Shown here: one piece after another, positions 45,601-54,981 of the stretch
How positions within the stretch are numbered: position 1 is the first letter of the stretch
Layout of the letters: each line of letters starts with the position of its first letter
NCBI GenBank assembly: GCA_903813345.2
Contig: CAIIXF020000001.1
Span: forward strand, 45,527,885 to 45,591,884
Origin: Owenia fusiformis
Lineage: Eukaryota > Annelida > Polychaeta > Sabellida > Oweniidae
Reading direction: 5' to 3'
DNA length: 64,000 nucleotides
Translations under genes and position numbers: made by a program
The notes under the pieces: model-generated
What the model was told of the DNA's origin: nothing
Database searches by the model: none
Seen by the model: the letters and a program-made list of their open reading frames with translations, nothing else

Positions 45601-47151
45601 ACAGTCATTGTTGGACAAAAGCCGAATTTGTTATCTTACCGCCTATTTTTAAACAAATTAAATTTGTATACTTACTCTGTTTCCACAGATAGATATTTAA
45701 TAAATGTTAGAGGTTCGACTGACCATAACTCCTTGTCTAGATCTTACAAGATGCCTTATACATCACCCTTGGTATACGCAGCTAACGAAAATTGACCGGT
45801 ACGGGTCAAAAGCTGGACCGGTACGGGTTAACGGTTTTATTTGAATTTAAAACAGCCATAACTTGCTCAATATTGACTTCCTCGTGTCTAATTTGAAATA
45901 TATGATGCCTTCCGATGCTTTTAAGTACCCCAATTTTTTACAGATTTTTAAACAGACCAAAACTCTCTAAATGCGCATTTATGCTCTTTTCTCTCGAGAA
46001 CGACTGTCTCATTTTCACGATAACTTTTATTTAGTACTTCTAACATATAAGATCTATTTTCCCCATCAAGGTATGATGTAAATGACATGCTATTTACATC
46101 TTGTGAGTTCAGTTCAATGACGCGCGTTTGATTTTATAAAAAATGCCAAACTTTTTGACAAAGAATTTCCTCCTGCTTGCAGCGAGAAGACGGACCGGTT
46201 CGAGGCAATAGCATGAACATCATATATTGCCCCGAACCGGTCCGTCTTCTCGCTTATCATCGTGGTATCACACATTTTAAAAATGCTTTAAAACTAATAT
46301 TAACATACGCCTAAATCATGTATTGAATGGTTGAATAATATAACTTTTGCCTGATTTATTTATTTTGCCAACCAATCTTTGTTGCTTGATTCAAAACGAG
46401 GCTGATCAACAACGGGATCAACAAGTGCCGACTATGATTTTATCCATGTATGAATATATCGATCTGATATACATTTGTTCAATTTTTCACTTAATATTAT
46501 TTTTATAAACCATTCCACGAAGTTGTTGTTTCCAAATCTTTGCATGGCCACGCAGCAGTTTGGGAAACAACATCTGAGTGGAATAAATGTTCGGATTGGC
46601 TGGAATCGGACACACCTTGCCTAGCTATGTGTGAATACTTGACGATGTATGTACGTGGCAACTAAACTTTTATTTGAAATATATATTCAAATCAAGATTT
46701 TTTATCAAAGACTCTTTCAAAATCAACTTTTGGAATTAAGTTGAAGTTTCACATAAGAATTTGTGATTACATTTCGTAGAGCCACAATACAAGCAAAGTG
46801 GTTTAATCTTCATAACCATCGAATACTGAACCTTTTAAATAAAAAGAATGCATTTATATTTTGACATGACAAACTGTGAATATATTATTCATAACTTTAT
46901 TTTGTTGAAGCAAAGTGTATGAATCCAGAGACTGCAATGGTACATACTTGCTGGGTAGTGGGTTTGAGCATGTTTGGACGGTTGAGAAGGAACCAGTTAT
47001 ATTCAGGGCATACATACCATACTTCATCCGTGAAACGCCAGCACGATCTTACATTTACTTGGGCGACAATCCGATACCATGTGGATGGTGTACATGGGTG
47101 ATACCAGAGGAGTTTGATGAAAACGTCAGAGCAGTGTATAGCAACGAATAG
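36489..47151 (+). CDS. extracellular haemoglobin linker-like secreted LDL-A protein (8-exon gene span)
   Basis: Eight exons join with matching phases into about 339-342 residues: 36489-36643, 39545-39654, 40150-40220, 42404-42461, 44751-44937, 45510-45583 (or -45592), 46523-46646 and 46911-47151. The order is signal peptide, coiled coil, one complete LDL-receptor class A domain, then a region of about 220 residues with several cysteines. This layout, and the CIHELLACDGHVDC core of the LDL-A domain, match annelid haemoglobin linker chains, which join globin dodecamers into the giant blood haemoglobin. The C-terminal region is longer than usual for linkers and only loosely similar to their beta-barrel. 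If it is not a linker, it is an uncharacterised secreted coiled-coil/LDL-A protein. Introns contain several mobile elements. Confidence 0.65.
36968..37318 (-). repeat. left arm of inverted minisatellite (TTCCCATTTCGCCCC units)
   Basis: About 20 units of TTCCCATTTCGCCCC, with variants in the middle bases (CAATTGG, CATTTTG, CATATCG). The variants keep the CCCC and TTCCCA parts, and some units are extended by 5'-TTTATTCCC. All frames stay open because unit length varies without stops, giving spurious Pro/Phe/Ser-rich proteins. Confidence 0.9.
37433..37796 (+). repeat. right arm of inverted minisatellite (GGGGCGAAATGGGAA units)
   Basis: About 20 units of GGGGCGAAATGGGAA with GGGGCCAATTGGGAA and GGGGCAAAATGGGAA variants, inverse to the left arm across a spacer of about 115 bp (37319-37432). 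The spacer has AAGGTCAAGGTCATT motifs. Similar variants occur in both arms, so the transcript or single strand could form a hairpin of more than 300 bp. Confidence 0.9.
39545..39654 (+). CDS. linker-like gene exon 2: coiled coil
   Basis: The acceptor is TTATTCAG and the donor AGATGA|GTACGT. The split codon restores Arg, then VEDKFKTISKTQEENLEQTK and a further 16 residues of charged helix. With exon 1 this is one coiled coil of about 50 residues, fitting trimerisation of linker chains. Phase 2 in, phase 1 out. Confidence 0.65.
40150..40220 (+). CDS. linker-like gene exon 3: first half of LDL-A domain
   Basis: The acceptor is TAATTTTAG and the donor CTACTG|GTATTG. It encodes NNCDKERNHLRCLESGECIH then ELL, i.e. 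cysteines 1 to 3 of an LDL-A domain with spacing C-x8-C-x5-C. It joins exon 4 in phase 0, giving C-x6-C next. Only 71 bp long; found by phase and motif. Confidence 0.65.
40348..40978. mobile_element. 631 bp element with subterminal GCAGGTGAATATG repeats and 5-bp target duplication
   Basis: The termini TGTTACGCGGTA and TACCGCGTAACA are perfect inverses, flanked by AACTG on both sides (40343-40347 and 40979-40983). Inside, ACCGCAGGTGAATATGCCAT-like words occur many times in both orientations near both ends, with a unique AT-rich middle. This looks like clustered transposase-binding sites. No transposase is present. The superfamily is uncertain. Confidence 0.75.
41263..41404. mobile_element. 142 bp palindromic MITE, copy 1
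   Basis: Outer arms GGTCACATTTGCTCC and GGAGCAAATGTGACC, inner arms around GGCGCCCG and TTGAGTATTTTGTTCAAAAT. Nearly the whole element is one hairpin. A second copy of the same length follows after 10 bp, and a third is at 51.05 kb. Confidence 0.85.
41415..41556. mobile_element. 142 bp palindromic MITE, copy 2
   Basis: Same length and structure as copy 1, starting ATGCCTGGGTCACATTTGCT and ending AAATGTGACCCAGGCAT. The inner arms include CATCGGCTGGCGCCCGG and CCGGGCGCCGGCCGATG. Head-to-tail placement 10 bp from copy 1 suggests insertion beside or duplication of it. Confidence 0.85.
41557..42403. other. intron 3, remaining part
   Basis: Holds a run of CTTACTCAGCTAC-type simple repeat (about 41558-41695, echoed at 42066-42120) and otherwise no recognisable feature. 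Confidence 0.5.
42404..42461 (+). CDS. linker-like gene exon 4: second half of LDL-A domain
   Basis: The acceptor is ATATTTTAG and the donor TTTGTA|GTGAGT. It reads ACDGHVDCADGTDERDDVC: cysteines 4 to 6 and the acidic calcium ligands (CDG, VDC, DGTDE) of an LDL-A repeat. With exon 3 the spacing is 8-5-6-5-10, the classic pattern. The CDGHVDC core is typical of annelid linker chains. Only 58 bp. Confidence 0.7.
42595..43087 (+). repeat. diverged repeat units, same family as 18.2 kb
   Basis: Begins with GTCCGTCCGTTCATCCGTCC simple repeats, then units of about 140 bp with AACTCGAATATTATTTGGCG, GTTCAAATTTTATATG, CAAGAAGATATTTTCAAGAT and ATGGCCGCCATTT. The last unit continues at 43797-43925 after an inserted foldback. 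An open frame (42736-43116) is carried by the repeat and is not a gene. Confidence 0.6.
43088..43796. repeat. large inverted repeat, arms about 210-245 bp
   Basis: Left arm 43088-43335 (ATCTCTTTGATATCCCAAAT .. ATTCTACC-type sequence) pairs with right arm 43582-43796. The arms share AAGCACGCCCGGTGATCGTG / CACGATCACCGGGCGTGCTT and AATGGATAGGCGCACGGTAT / ATACCGTGTGCCTATCCATT. The left arm has an extra piece of about 28 bp. The arms take in part of the surrounding repeat unit, so it arose by inverted duplication or foldback insertion. Confidence 0.75.
44333..44582. mobile_element. 250 bp foldback element, TACACTCCCCTCC termini (copy A)
   Basis: TACACTCCCCTCCATAAGTT and AACTTATGGAGGGGAGTGTA are exact inverse ends, and the body pairs through GTTAAAGCCTCTTTAC and CTTAACCTGCGATGAAA. 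Related copies, less symmetrical, are at 48474-49077 and up to 55864. Lies in intron 4, about 170 bp upstream of exon 5. Confidence 0.8.
44751..44937 (+). CDS. linker-like gene exon 5: start of C-terminal domain
   Basis: The acceptor is GACATTCCAG and the donor CGGAAG|GTAGGT. The split codon joins DDVC to NDSIFAPGLLYKAYIASG, followed by QTCFMDAKRVHFEFLYDKII and later TGNLIWRYERLNGR. Spacing after the LDL-A domain suits the linker beta-barrel (G..Y/W, Cys, alternating hydrophobics). The same acceptor position is kept in the broken copy at 50109, which confirms the exon border. Confidence 0.7.
45510..45583 (+). CDS. linker-like gene exon 6
   Basis: The acceptor is ATTTTTAAG. The coding text is LVKVAMAGNNNGDLIEISYH then WLNS. 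Two donors in the same phase are possible, AGTG|GTAACC (end 45583) or CATG|GTAACT (end 45592); the latter adds three residues (GNH). The open frame runs on to 45795, but that part looks intronic. The end is therefore uncertain by 9 bp. Confidence 0.55.
45790..46522. other. intron 6 with a GGACCGGT hairpin
   Basis: GACCGGTACGGGT occurs twice near 45794-45830. A perfect hairpin AGCGAGAAGACGGACCGGTT / AACCGGTCCGTCTTCTCGCT lies at 46181-46254. They may be the two ends of one inserted element, though this is not proven. Confidence 0.45.
46523..46646 (+). CDS. linker-like gene exon 7
   Basis: The acceptor CCACGAAG is weak; the donor is ACGAT|GTATGT. The frame reads VVVSKSLHGHAAVWETTSEW, NKCSDWLESDTPCLAMCEYL. 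Three closely spaced cysteines fit a disulphide-bonded secreted domain, and the HGHAAV..C order recalls the end of the linker beta-barrel. It needs phase 1 from exon 6 and gives phase 2, both satisfied. Confidence 0.55.
46911..47151 (+). CDS. linker-like gene exon 8 (last)
   Basis: Acceptor TTTGTTGAAG; the split codon restores Ile and the text is KVYESRDCNGTYLLGSGFEH, a VIFRAYIPYFIRETP strand region and IPCGWCTWVIPEEF, ending at TAG (47149-47151). Tryptophan- and cysteine-containing beta-rich sequence. I know no named domain for this part; it extends the protein beyond a usual linker. An AATAAA at 47468-47473 is a plausible poly(A) signal. Confidence 0.6.
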
Positions 47152-47613
47152 ACAACTTCTTGAATTGACATGCAGTTTTACTGATTTGTTTTTTCATTCT
47201 TTTTTGGGGATATGATTGATGATAAAAAGTGATCATGATGAGTGGTGTATCCAATACACTACACTGGCGGATCTGGGGGGCAGGGGCCCTTTGGTCATTA
47301 CTTGGCCTTTTAATGCCTTATTTTTAATTTTAGGCCAAATTGTTATGCAAATGGTCCTCAAAAAGTTTGGACCCACTTTTTGGTTCTAGTGGCCCAAAAA
47401 CATTTTCAGCGCAAACGCGGAAGTTTTTTCTCAGACCTGAAATTAATGTACATCAAATTTGATCTGAAATAAATGATTATTAAAAGGTTAATTTCACCTA
47501 AGTGTGTCAGAATATAATCAAAAAGTGAACAAAGTTCTGTCTATATTATTTTCTATTAGAGATAACTCGTGCTATTTATCGTTTTCAGCTCAAATGTTAT
47601 CATCAACATTCCG

Positions 47614-47646
<33 letters not shown>

Positions 47647-48473
47647 TAGTAAAACGAAGGGTGTGTGTCTCAGATTCATCAAGTTTAAGGATAGATTGGG
47701 TGTTGATTATCTTTTTTATAAGTTTTTATTGAGATAATTGCATTGCATATTTGCTTTGCATTAGATCAACAATAAGTCCTTAAAATATAGCATTCATGAT
47801 AGCTATTTTTGTACTACATCTTGAGAATAAATCAAAATAATTGGCAAAGTAAACAGTAGAAAGTGACATTAAAAAGGGAAACCCACAGAGACTTTATACT
47901 GTCCCGTGTGACACACCCGCATTTCTTAATTAAGTACATGTATTTTGGTTTGGATTTGCATTGTCAATTTGATCAGATGGGTATTTTGGTATCTTGGAGT
48001 GACATCACGAGTTTCACCATGTTGAATTCTAAAAAATGAGCTATGCAAAGACAAACATGGACATTTTGGCCCAACCTGTACAAGTATATTGTCTATATTT
48101 ACTATTAACAAAGAAATAAAGGTATCACGTCTGTAGATAGTATAAGTCGTAGGTTATTCTGATTTCTTATAGATTTAGTGTACTTTGGTATCAGTACAAG
48201 TCACTAAGGCCCTTTAATTAAAATGACTAAATATTTATAAATATATTCATCTTGAAGAATAGTTGGTGGATGAGAATGAATCGTGATAAACGATACGATT
48301 TAAGGCAGAACTTTCAAAGGTCTGTTTAATATTCAAAGTGCAAAATGAGTAAATGATTCTCAAGTCTTAATGTGGATGTCCAAATAGTGAAATGAATGCA
48401 CGGATGTACCTTGATTTTTTCTAAAGTTCAGTAAAGAGAACAGGAAATCTGGAGGTCCATCATCATATGGAGA
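47152..48473. other. 3' flank with poly-C tract and repeat fragment
   Basis: A run of about 50 C interrupts at 47596-47646 (low-complexity, also an assembly risk). The segment 47275-47405 (GATCTGGGGGGCAGGGGCCC, CCACTTTTTGGTT) resembles 50550-50630 and 51375-51460, apparently fragments of one dispersed repeat. No gene seen. Confidence 0.5.
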
Positions 48474-49077
48474 TACACTCCCCTCCAATACCTCGAAAAT
48501 TGATGATTTTGATGAATTTTTGAAAATCGTCATTTCCATGTAAACCAATGGGAAATGGTGGGTTCGGGGCAAATCAGAAATCAGGATATCTATTCAGAAG
48601 AATCAGCAACAAAATATTTTTGTATAGAAAATTGAATTGTCTAACTTTTTTGTACACTAATTGTTTAGTTAACTTGATGCATACTAAAGTTACAGAGCTT
48701 CAATGTCATTTTTCGTAAATTATTTTCGCCTCCTGTGTTATTTCAATGGGACAGGCTCTATAACTTTGTTAAACCCGAAGAAACATATCATTTTTGTTAA
48801 ATAAAGTTAGCAAATTCAATGTCTTGCGGCAAACCTACCATTCCCCATTGGTTAACATGGGAATGTCGATTTTCAATTTATCAGCAATTTTCGACCTATT
48901 GTAATTTTAAGGAAAGAATTGAGAAAATTTGGAGGTATTGGAAATAAACATAAATTGCGTTTCCATCAATATTAGGAACTATTTTCATCGCAGGTTAAGT
49001 AAATAAAAATTCAAAAGTAAAGAGGCTTTAACATGTAGTTCAATGGGGAGCTACGGTTGCCAAACTTATGGAGCATG
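48474..49077. mobile_element. element of the TACACTCCCCTCC family, copy B
   Basis: The left end TACACTCCCCTCCAAT and the right part AAGTAAAGAGGCTTTAAC..GCCAAACTTATGGAG match copy A's ends, with about 500 bp of unrelated interior that contains CTATAACTTTGTTAAACC. The same interior is found right of the assembly gap at 55482, so B and C share one longer version of which A is the short form. Confidence 0.6.
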
Positions 49078-49303
49078 TGGGTAAAATTACATTGTGGCCA
49101 ATTTGAATTTTTCTTAAAAAGTGCAATATTTACACTGTTTGTCTTGTTAGAATAGAGGTCCATGTGACATGAGATGATATCAGCCAAAAAATATTCTAAA
49201 ATTGAAACATTGATGCTAGATCGGACTGATTGTGCCTTTTAATCAGGGGGTATAAACGCGTCCAGTATTTTCGTCTGACCTCCATTTATGATCCAGAGAG
49301 AGG

Positions 49304-49769
49304 TAGGTTGGATGCTCAAACTTAACATGAGACAGGATAGTTAGTTTGCTTGAAACTGTACGAGTTTCATATAATTTAGTTTATTGGTAGAGACACAGAG
49401 TCAATGCATATTTTCCTCTCATACGATGGCTTTAAACTTGTTTTTTGGATTGAGTAGACATATATATGAAGTGCATTACAACTGCATTGCATTGCAACTG
49501 CATATTTTGAAGGAGAATGAATATCAGCATAAAAACTACTTAAACATGATTACTACTACAGTCCATTGACAAATTACTTAGTGCTAGAAATTTCCAAAAC
49601 TGCTGCTCAGTACAATTTTTATATAAAAAACGCTGCTCCACCTAACTTAATAATTGAAAATGTGTTTTGTCTCTTTGTCGCTACCAATGAACCAATTTAT
49701 ATGAAACGCGGACAGTTTCAAGCAAACGTATTACCCTGTCTCATATTAAAGTTTGAGCATCCAACTCCT
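49304..49769. mobile_element. inverted-repeat element, about 95 bp arms
   Basis: TAGGTTGGATGCTCAAACTT pairs with AAGTTTGAGCATCCAACTCC, and AGTTTGCTTGAAACTG pairs with CAGTTTCAAGCAAACG. The open frames inside (49384-49569 and 49566-49817) show no family resemblance. Confidence 0.65.
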
Positions 49770-50108
49770 AGCATGATAAAATCTGGAGACAACGGACTTT
49801 TTGATCGGCCCTCGTAGAAATAGGCTCATCAAAGGCTACTGCCAAAGTTATTTTGCCCTTAGTTAGATAATTTAATATCTAACGAATTTAGTTTTATTTT
49901 AGAAACTTTAAAGTATCAGGGTTTTACATATTTGTACATAAATGGAATTATTATATACAAAAATGGATATTTCCATGATTAACAAAAGATCCCAATATCG
50001 ATCAGGATTTATTTGAATGTCATCTTTGACAAAGTTATCAATGTTTAGAGAGAAGGAACATTAATTTTCAAATGCAAAATTGTGATCAAATTCTACATTA
50101 TTTTTCAG

Positions 50109-50272
50109 ATGACTCACTTTATGCCCCCGGACTATATTTACCGGTTAATTAAACGTGCTTCTCGGATGCAAAAAGAGTTCATTTTGTTGTTGCATTTGAT
50201 AAAGTAACGAGACGCCCAGTTTTTATTCTTTTCTGGTATAGCTGAATGGCGATACGAAAGGATAGACAGAAG
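50109..50272 (+). pseudogene. broken duplicate of linker-like exon 5
   Basis: After an acceptor TTTTTCAG identical in position to exon 5, the text is DDSLYAPGLYLPVN, a stop at 50150-50152, then TCFSDAKRVHFVVAFDKVTR. A frame change near 50230 leads to EWRYERIDRR. Aligned with exon 5 (DDSIFAPG.., TCFMDAKRVHF, IWRYERLNGR) it has lost about four residues, gained a stop and lost the donor. It is evidence of a partial downstream duplication of the gene; other exons of the copy were not found. Confidence 0.75.
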
Positions 50273-51051
50273 GAGTGTAATCGCCTCGTTTATCGTATAT
50301 AATTCTACCTTTCTTTGGATAAATAACAACACGTTCCAGGCCTGGATAGTAGCCAGTACATTCGGGGGTTCGAGCGACCCCCTTTTCCTCCCTGGCCAAA
50401 ATGTCTCTCAAAATCATGCATTTTTACGATTTTGAGCACAAAAATTGTCAAATGTGAACCTGGACATTTTTGGTGACCCTTGACAAAAGGTGGCTACGGG
50501 CCTGAGTTCTTACCATGAGAGAACACAGAGAACTAATCACATATCACTGACGGATTTTTTAATTTTAGGCCACATTTTGAAAAAAATGGGCCTCAAAAGT
50601 TCACAATATGGGCCCACTTTTTGGTTTTTATTACATAGTGCTTATAAAATGAGTTTATGTTTTCATAATGTCATGTTATTATGTAAGTTTTTAAAATACC
50701 AGAAAACTATGATGTAAACTCATGATGTAAACTATGATGTTTACTCGGTGCAACGTAAAGCAACGAGTAAATGTAGATCTAGACTGACCTATTTCTCCGT
50801 AATTAGAATTAAATGTCATTTAATGTGTGAATGTGAATGTTCCAAACCACTATTTTAAAGACCAAACAATTTCTAAATTGCTAAAATGATATGTTGTCTT
50901 AAAAGATGGCACAGAGATCATTCCAGAGTTCTACAAAAACCATATGCCATTAGCTGCTGCCATCTATACTGGTGTAAGATAGATAAAACTCGTGAACTTT
51001 TGAATAGATGTCGTACTTATAAATACTACTTACATACTGGCTATGTGGCTG

Positions 51052-51193
51052 ATGCCTTGGTCACATTAGCCACGATTTTCACTACGGCGCCCGGCAGATT
51101 GAGTATTTTGTTCAAAATTCAATACAAATTTGAACAAAACACTCCATCGGCCGGGCGCCGGCCGATGGATCGGAGCAAATGTGACCCAGGCAT
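51052..51193. mobile_element. 142 bp palindromic MITE, copy 3
   Basis: Same length and ends as the copies at 41263 and 41415 (ATGCCTTGGTCACATTAGCC .. AAATGTGACCCAGGCAT), with CCGGGCGCCGGCCGATGG in the right arm. Copies differ by scattered substitutions. Confidence 0.85.
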
Positions 51194-51497
51194 TACAGAG
51201 CCTTGATATACAAATACATGATATGTGACTTTGTTAAATAAATCATTGTAACATAATTTTAACATAAGTATTATGACGTTTTCAGTATCATTTCTGATAG
51301 TGTAATACTAAAAAGTTCATTTCTAGTTTTATCACTTGATAAATTCAATAATAAGCAGCTGGTTGCCTCTTTGCAGTGGTGGATCCCGGTTGCAAGCCCC
51401 CCCCCCCCTTTAGTGGGCCCAGAATTGTTTTTAGTTTTTGGCCCCCAAAATTTTGTGGGGCCTCAAATGCTTTGTATACTCCCATACTCCCTATACA

Positions 51498-51692
51498 TGT
51501 GGCCGGCTGATTTTTCAAATCACCTCGCACAACTACTTGTGTATTGAAATCTTGTAAGCTGAATTGGTGGTTTCTAATTGAAAGCCCATGTTTAGACAAA
51601 ATTCAGCGTTGTATACTGACAACATTTTCCAACTACAAGATTTAAATACACAAGTAGTTGTGTGGGTGATTTGAAAAATCAGGCCCACATTT
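51498..51692. repeat. inverted repeat with ACTACTTGTGTATT arms
   Basis: GCTGATTTTTCAAATCACCT..CACAACTACTTGTGTATTGA pairs with AAATACACAAGTAGTTGTGT..GGTGATTTGAAAAATCAGGC around about 65 bp. A short foldback insertion next to a C-rich repeat fragment (51390-51460). Confidence 0.65.
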
Positions 51693-54400
51693 ATGGGGGT
51701 AATACTCCCCTTCAAAAACGGAAGTTTTATTTTGGTCCACGTGTTAAAGCAGAATTAGAGCTATTATGGGGTGAGAAAATTGTTTACGCAATATGTACAA
51801 TAAATTGACCAATCGATGTTTTCTTTACCATCTCAAATATAATATCCCCCAAAAGATCCGTAGTATGTTATTAAAGATTTAAGGTTTTTTAAGATTCAAA
51901 GTGCACATTTTGTCACAAATCTGTAAGTTCTTCCAACCAACTAATAAATGTGGTGTCCACATTTACAAAGAAAGAAAAATCTTTAGTCTTCCTCAAATAA
52001 AGTATGCACTGTGGGGTTGTTTAAAAAATAGAAATGACAATGACTGATAGGAGCCCATGATAATATTCTACAAAAGACACAATGTTAGGTTTCTCTCTAG
52101 ATCTAATACTAATTCAAATGTTTGGCGATTCGAAGTAACAACTTCATGCATTTTCTGACATTTGTGGTGGTAAGTTACTAATTATCAGGGGTTTGGTACT
52201 TATCTTCGATCCTGAAATTTCAAAAATTGAAAAACACGAATAACTTGTAATTTGCACCATCAATAGTCCTTGTTGCAAACCTTTTTCAGTAAATATAAGA
52301 TTTTGAAAAAGTGCTCATATATTGTAGTTAATAAATGCATTGTTTTAAATAGATGAAGTGAATGTACTATACGCCTTTGCATTGCTTTTCGTATGTACCC
52401 TTTATAATTTACACATGTCAGTGTCGCTCACTTGATAAACTTTTTTTCGAGAAAGATCCCTTTTAAGGAATAAAATCGATTCGAATAAAAGCAAACGCTA
52501 ACCTAAGGAGACTGTAGGCTACCAAACTCGAGAGGCTGATGCGTTACTTAAGACCAGAAGATCAAGACAGTGACAATGATAATTTAGAAAACAATATTGC
52601 TTATGGCGATATGATAATGTTGATACTTGATATGAATAGTTTCAGAAATGTTATACAAAAAATGTCACCATCTTAATAGAATTATTTGACATAATTGTAT
52701 TAGTTCAAAACGTTCAATTTACGCTGTTTGCTTTGCCTTAGCCAGAGAGCCTTAGCAATTGAAATATTAAGTGAATCTATTCTTAACATCGTTCATACGA
52801 TGACATGTGGGATTCAATTAGAAATATTATTCCATTAGTTGCATTCCTTCAAGGTATATTGTACAAATGTATAACAGTAGCTAGATATAGTAGCGATCTA
52901 GCAAATGTGTCCATTAGATATTTGGCCTTTGGACCTTTTACATTAAAACTGTAATCTAATGACATTATTCGGGGAAAATCTCTAAATGAAAGTGATGTTT
53001 TGATTAACTCGACCCTAAACTATATCTAGGGGACATATAGTCATCAATATTACCAATCTAGGCGATATGGAACGCCAACTAATGTATATATCCTAAAGTT
53101 GCTTTGCTCTGTAGGGCAAGTTTGGGCTTTAAAAACCTATTTGGTATCCTTCGTTTTTATCATTAGTTTTTCTGGTTACGTAGATGAAACACATATCGTT
53201 GGATGTAATTCCTTAAGTGTACGAAACACTGTTGATTTATTGATAACTCATAAAAGACCGTTAATTCTGTGCTCATATTCTCCGTGACCTCGTGACGTGA
53301 TGGATATAAAATTCTATAAATGTGATAATGGAAATTTTGGAATGGACCACTCTATACTAATTTTGGAATGTACGACCGCCCGTAAGTAGACATATTGGAA
53401 CACGTTATATGGACCAAAAGACATATTCGCCACGTTTTAAGTATTCAATCGTTATAACACCGGCATTAATCCCCGTGAACATGCCCTTATGGAATACAAG
53501 ATATTGGCACGTGGCTCTGCAATTCATCCCGGAACATGCCCATTTCTTGAAGTGGTAAAGGAAAAAAGTTTATAAATTCAAAGTTGAACCAGATGTTTTC
53601 GCGTAAACCAAGTTAAGTGTGTTTGGCGAAGGGTATATGTCGGAAGATTTTAGTGAGTGTTGAGAACCCATGCCTGTTGCACATCATTATACACAGATAT
53701 ATGTTTTCATGATCTCACGTGATTTCTCCAATGAAGTCTAATTAATACAAAAAGTCAATGTTGGCAAAGACAATATCGCTAATGCAAAAGTGCCTCTGGC
53801 TGAGGCCCTCACGAGTAAAGATGCACCAGTATGCACCTCCCATTTACCCGAAACCAATCATGTTTTCGTTTTCTTTTTGACAGTTCAAAAGCTAAATTTC
53901 TTTGGGCGAAATTCTTAAGTAGCACTGCCAAAATTATCTTGATTTTTATGTAAATATATTCATTTGTGTGAAAGATGGTAGGTGTAAAAATAAAGTCGAT
54001 TACAAATACATCATTTTTGAGTCGACCTCCTTTAAATTCCTGTACATTCATAACTCAAACTGATTTACAACTTTAATTGCGGTATGGAGTTTTTTCTATT
54101 TACTTCACATTCAAAATGTAGACATTTTTCACGCAATGAAGTAAATAATTTATATTATTCATTTGTGTATGTACCTCATTGGTTGCTCCACCCTATACCA
54201 TATCAAACGTATAGTTTTTACACCGTCGTGTTAACAAGTCTATTTTCTTTTGAATGCTGTAACTATAAATTGAAAATAACATAACCTCGGGTGCAGTCAA
54301 GACATTCAAACAAAATGGGACAAGCATCATGATGAAGTATGAACAGATAAATAGAGTAGCACTTAACATCATCCTCTTTGTTTTTTATTTACTTTTACTA
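51693..54400. other. intergenic, nothing recognised
   Basis: AT-rich DNA. I looked for further copies of linker-like exons here and found none. No RNA gene or element boundary is supported. Confidence 0.4.
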
Positions 54401-54401
54401 G

Positions 54402-54742
54402 CCTAAAGGTCAAAGAAAGTGATCAAGATTTTCATGAGCTTGATGCGTATAGGTGTTTAAATGTCGTAAAACAAGCAATGAAGAATAATGATGAATTAAC
54501 AGGAAAGGATTTGATTGTAAAGATGTCGGAGTTATGGCCGGGTTGATGTAGTGAATCTGATGAGGCCCCCACCCCGGAGCTATGATAACATGGTACGGGG
54601 CAGTCGAGTGGAAGACTGGTGGCAATATGATAGCGTGGGTATTAGGCCCAATGATAGTATACCAATGATTGAATTGAATGAAGTGATATACGCTATGTAC
54701 AAGATAGAGACACTCCAATACATCATTGTACGGCTCTATCAG
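54402..54742 (+). pseudogene. unassigned broken coding segment
   Basis: After a good acceptor (TTACTTTTACTAG) one frame reads VKESDQDFHELDAYRCLNVV, KQAMKNNDELTGKDLIVKM, SELWPG and stops. One base on, a second frame gives VDVVNLMRPPPRSYDNMV, EDWWQYDSVGIRPNDSIPMI and ends at a stop near 54742. Composition (W, D, P, charged helix) is protein-like, unlike the surrounding noise, and a single frameshift would join both. I do not recognise the family. It could be a decayed host exon or transposon gene. Confidence 0.35.
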
Positions 54743-54981
54743 TAATGGGCCGGGGGCGTATAGCCCGACACAGAACCCTAACGAAATACAATGCCCAACA
54801 CCAATCAAGCATATCGCTTTAGCCATAATTATAGTGCAACGTTGGAAATTCCATATGTGAAATTATAGCATGAGATTTTGCCATGAAACCCATACATTGT
54901 CTCTAACCCTATAAATCTTGGACAGTGGCATACTGTGGGACACGTCTGTTAGTTATTGATGGGGTTTTACTTGATGAGACT

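Noticed and set aside
49384-49817. Two open frames near the broken linker-like exon
   Set aside because: They lie in an inverted-repeat element and share nothing with the linker-like gene.
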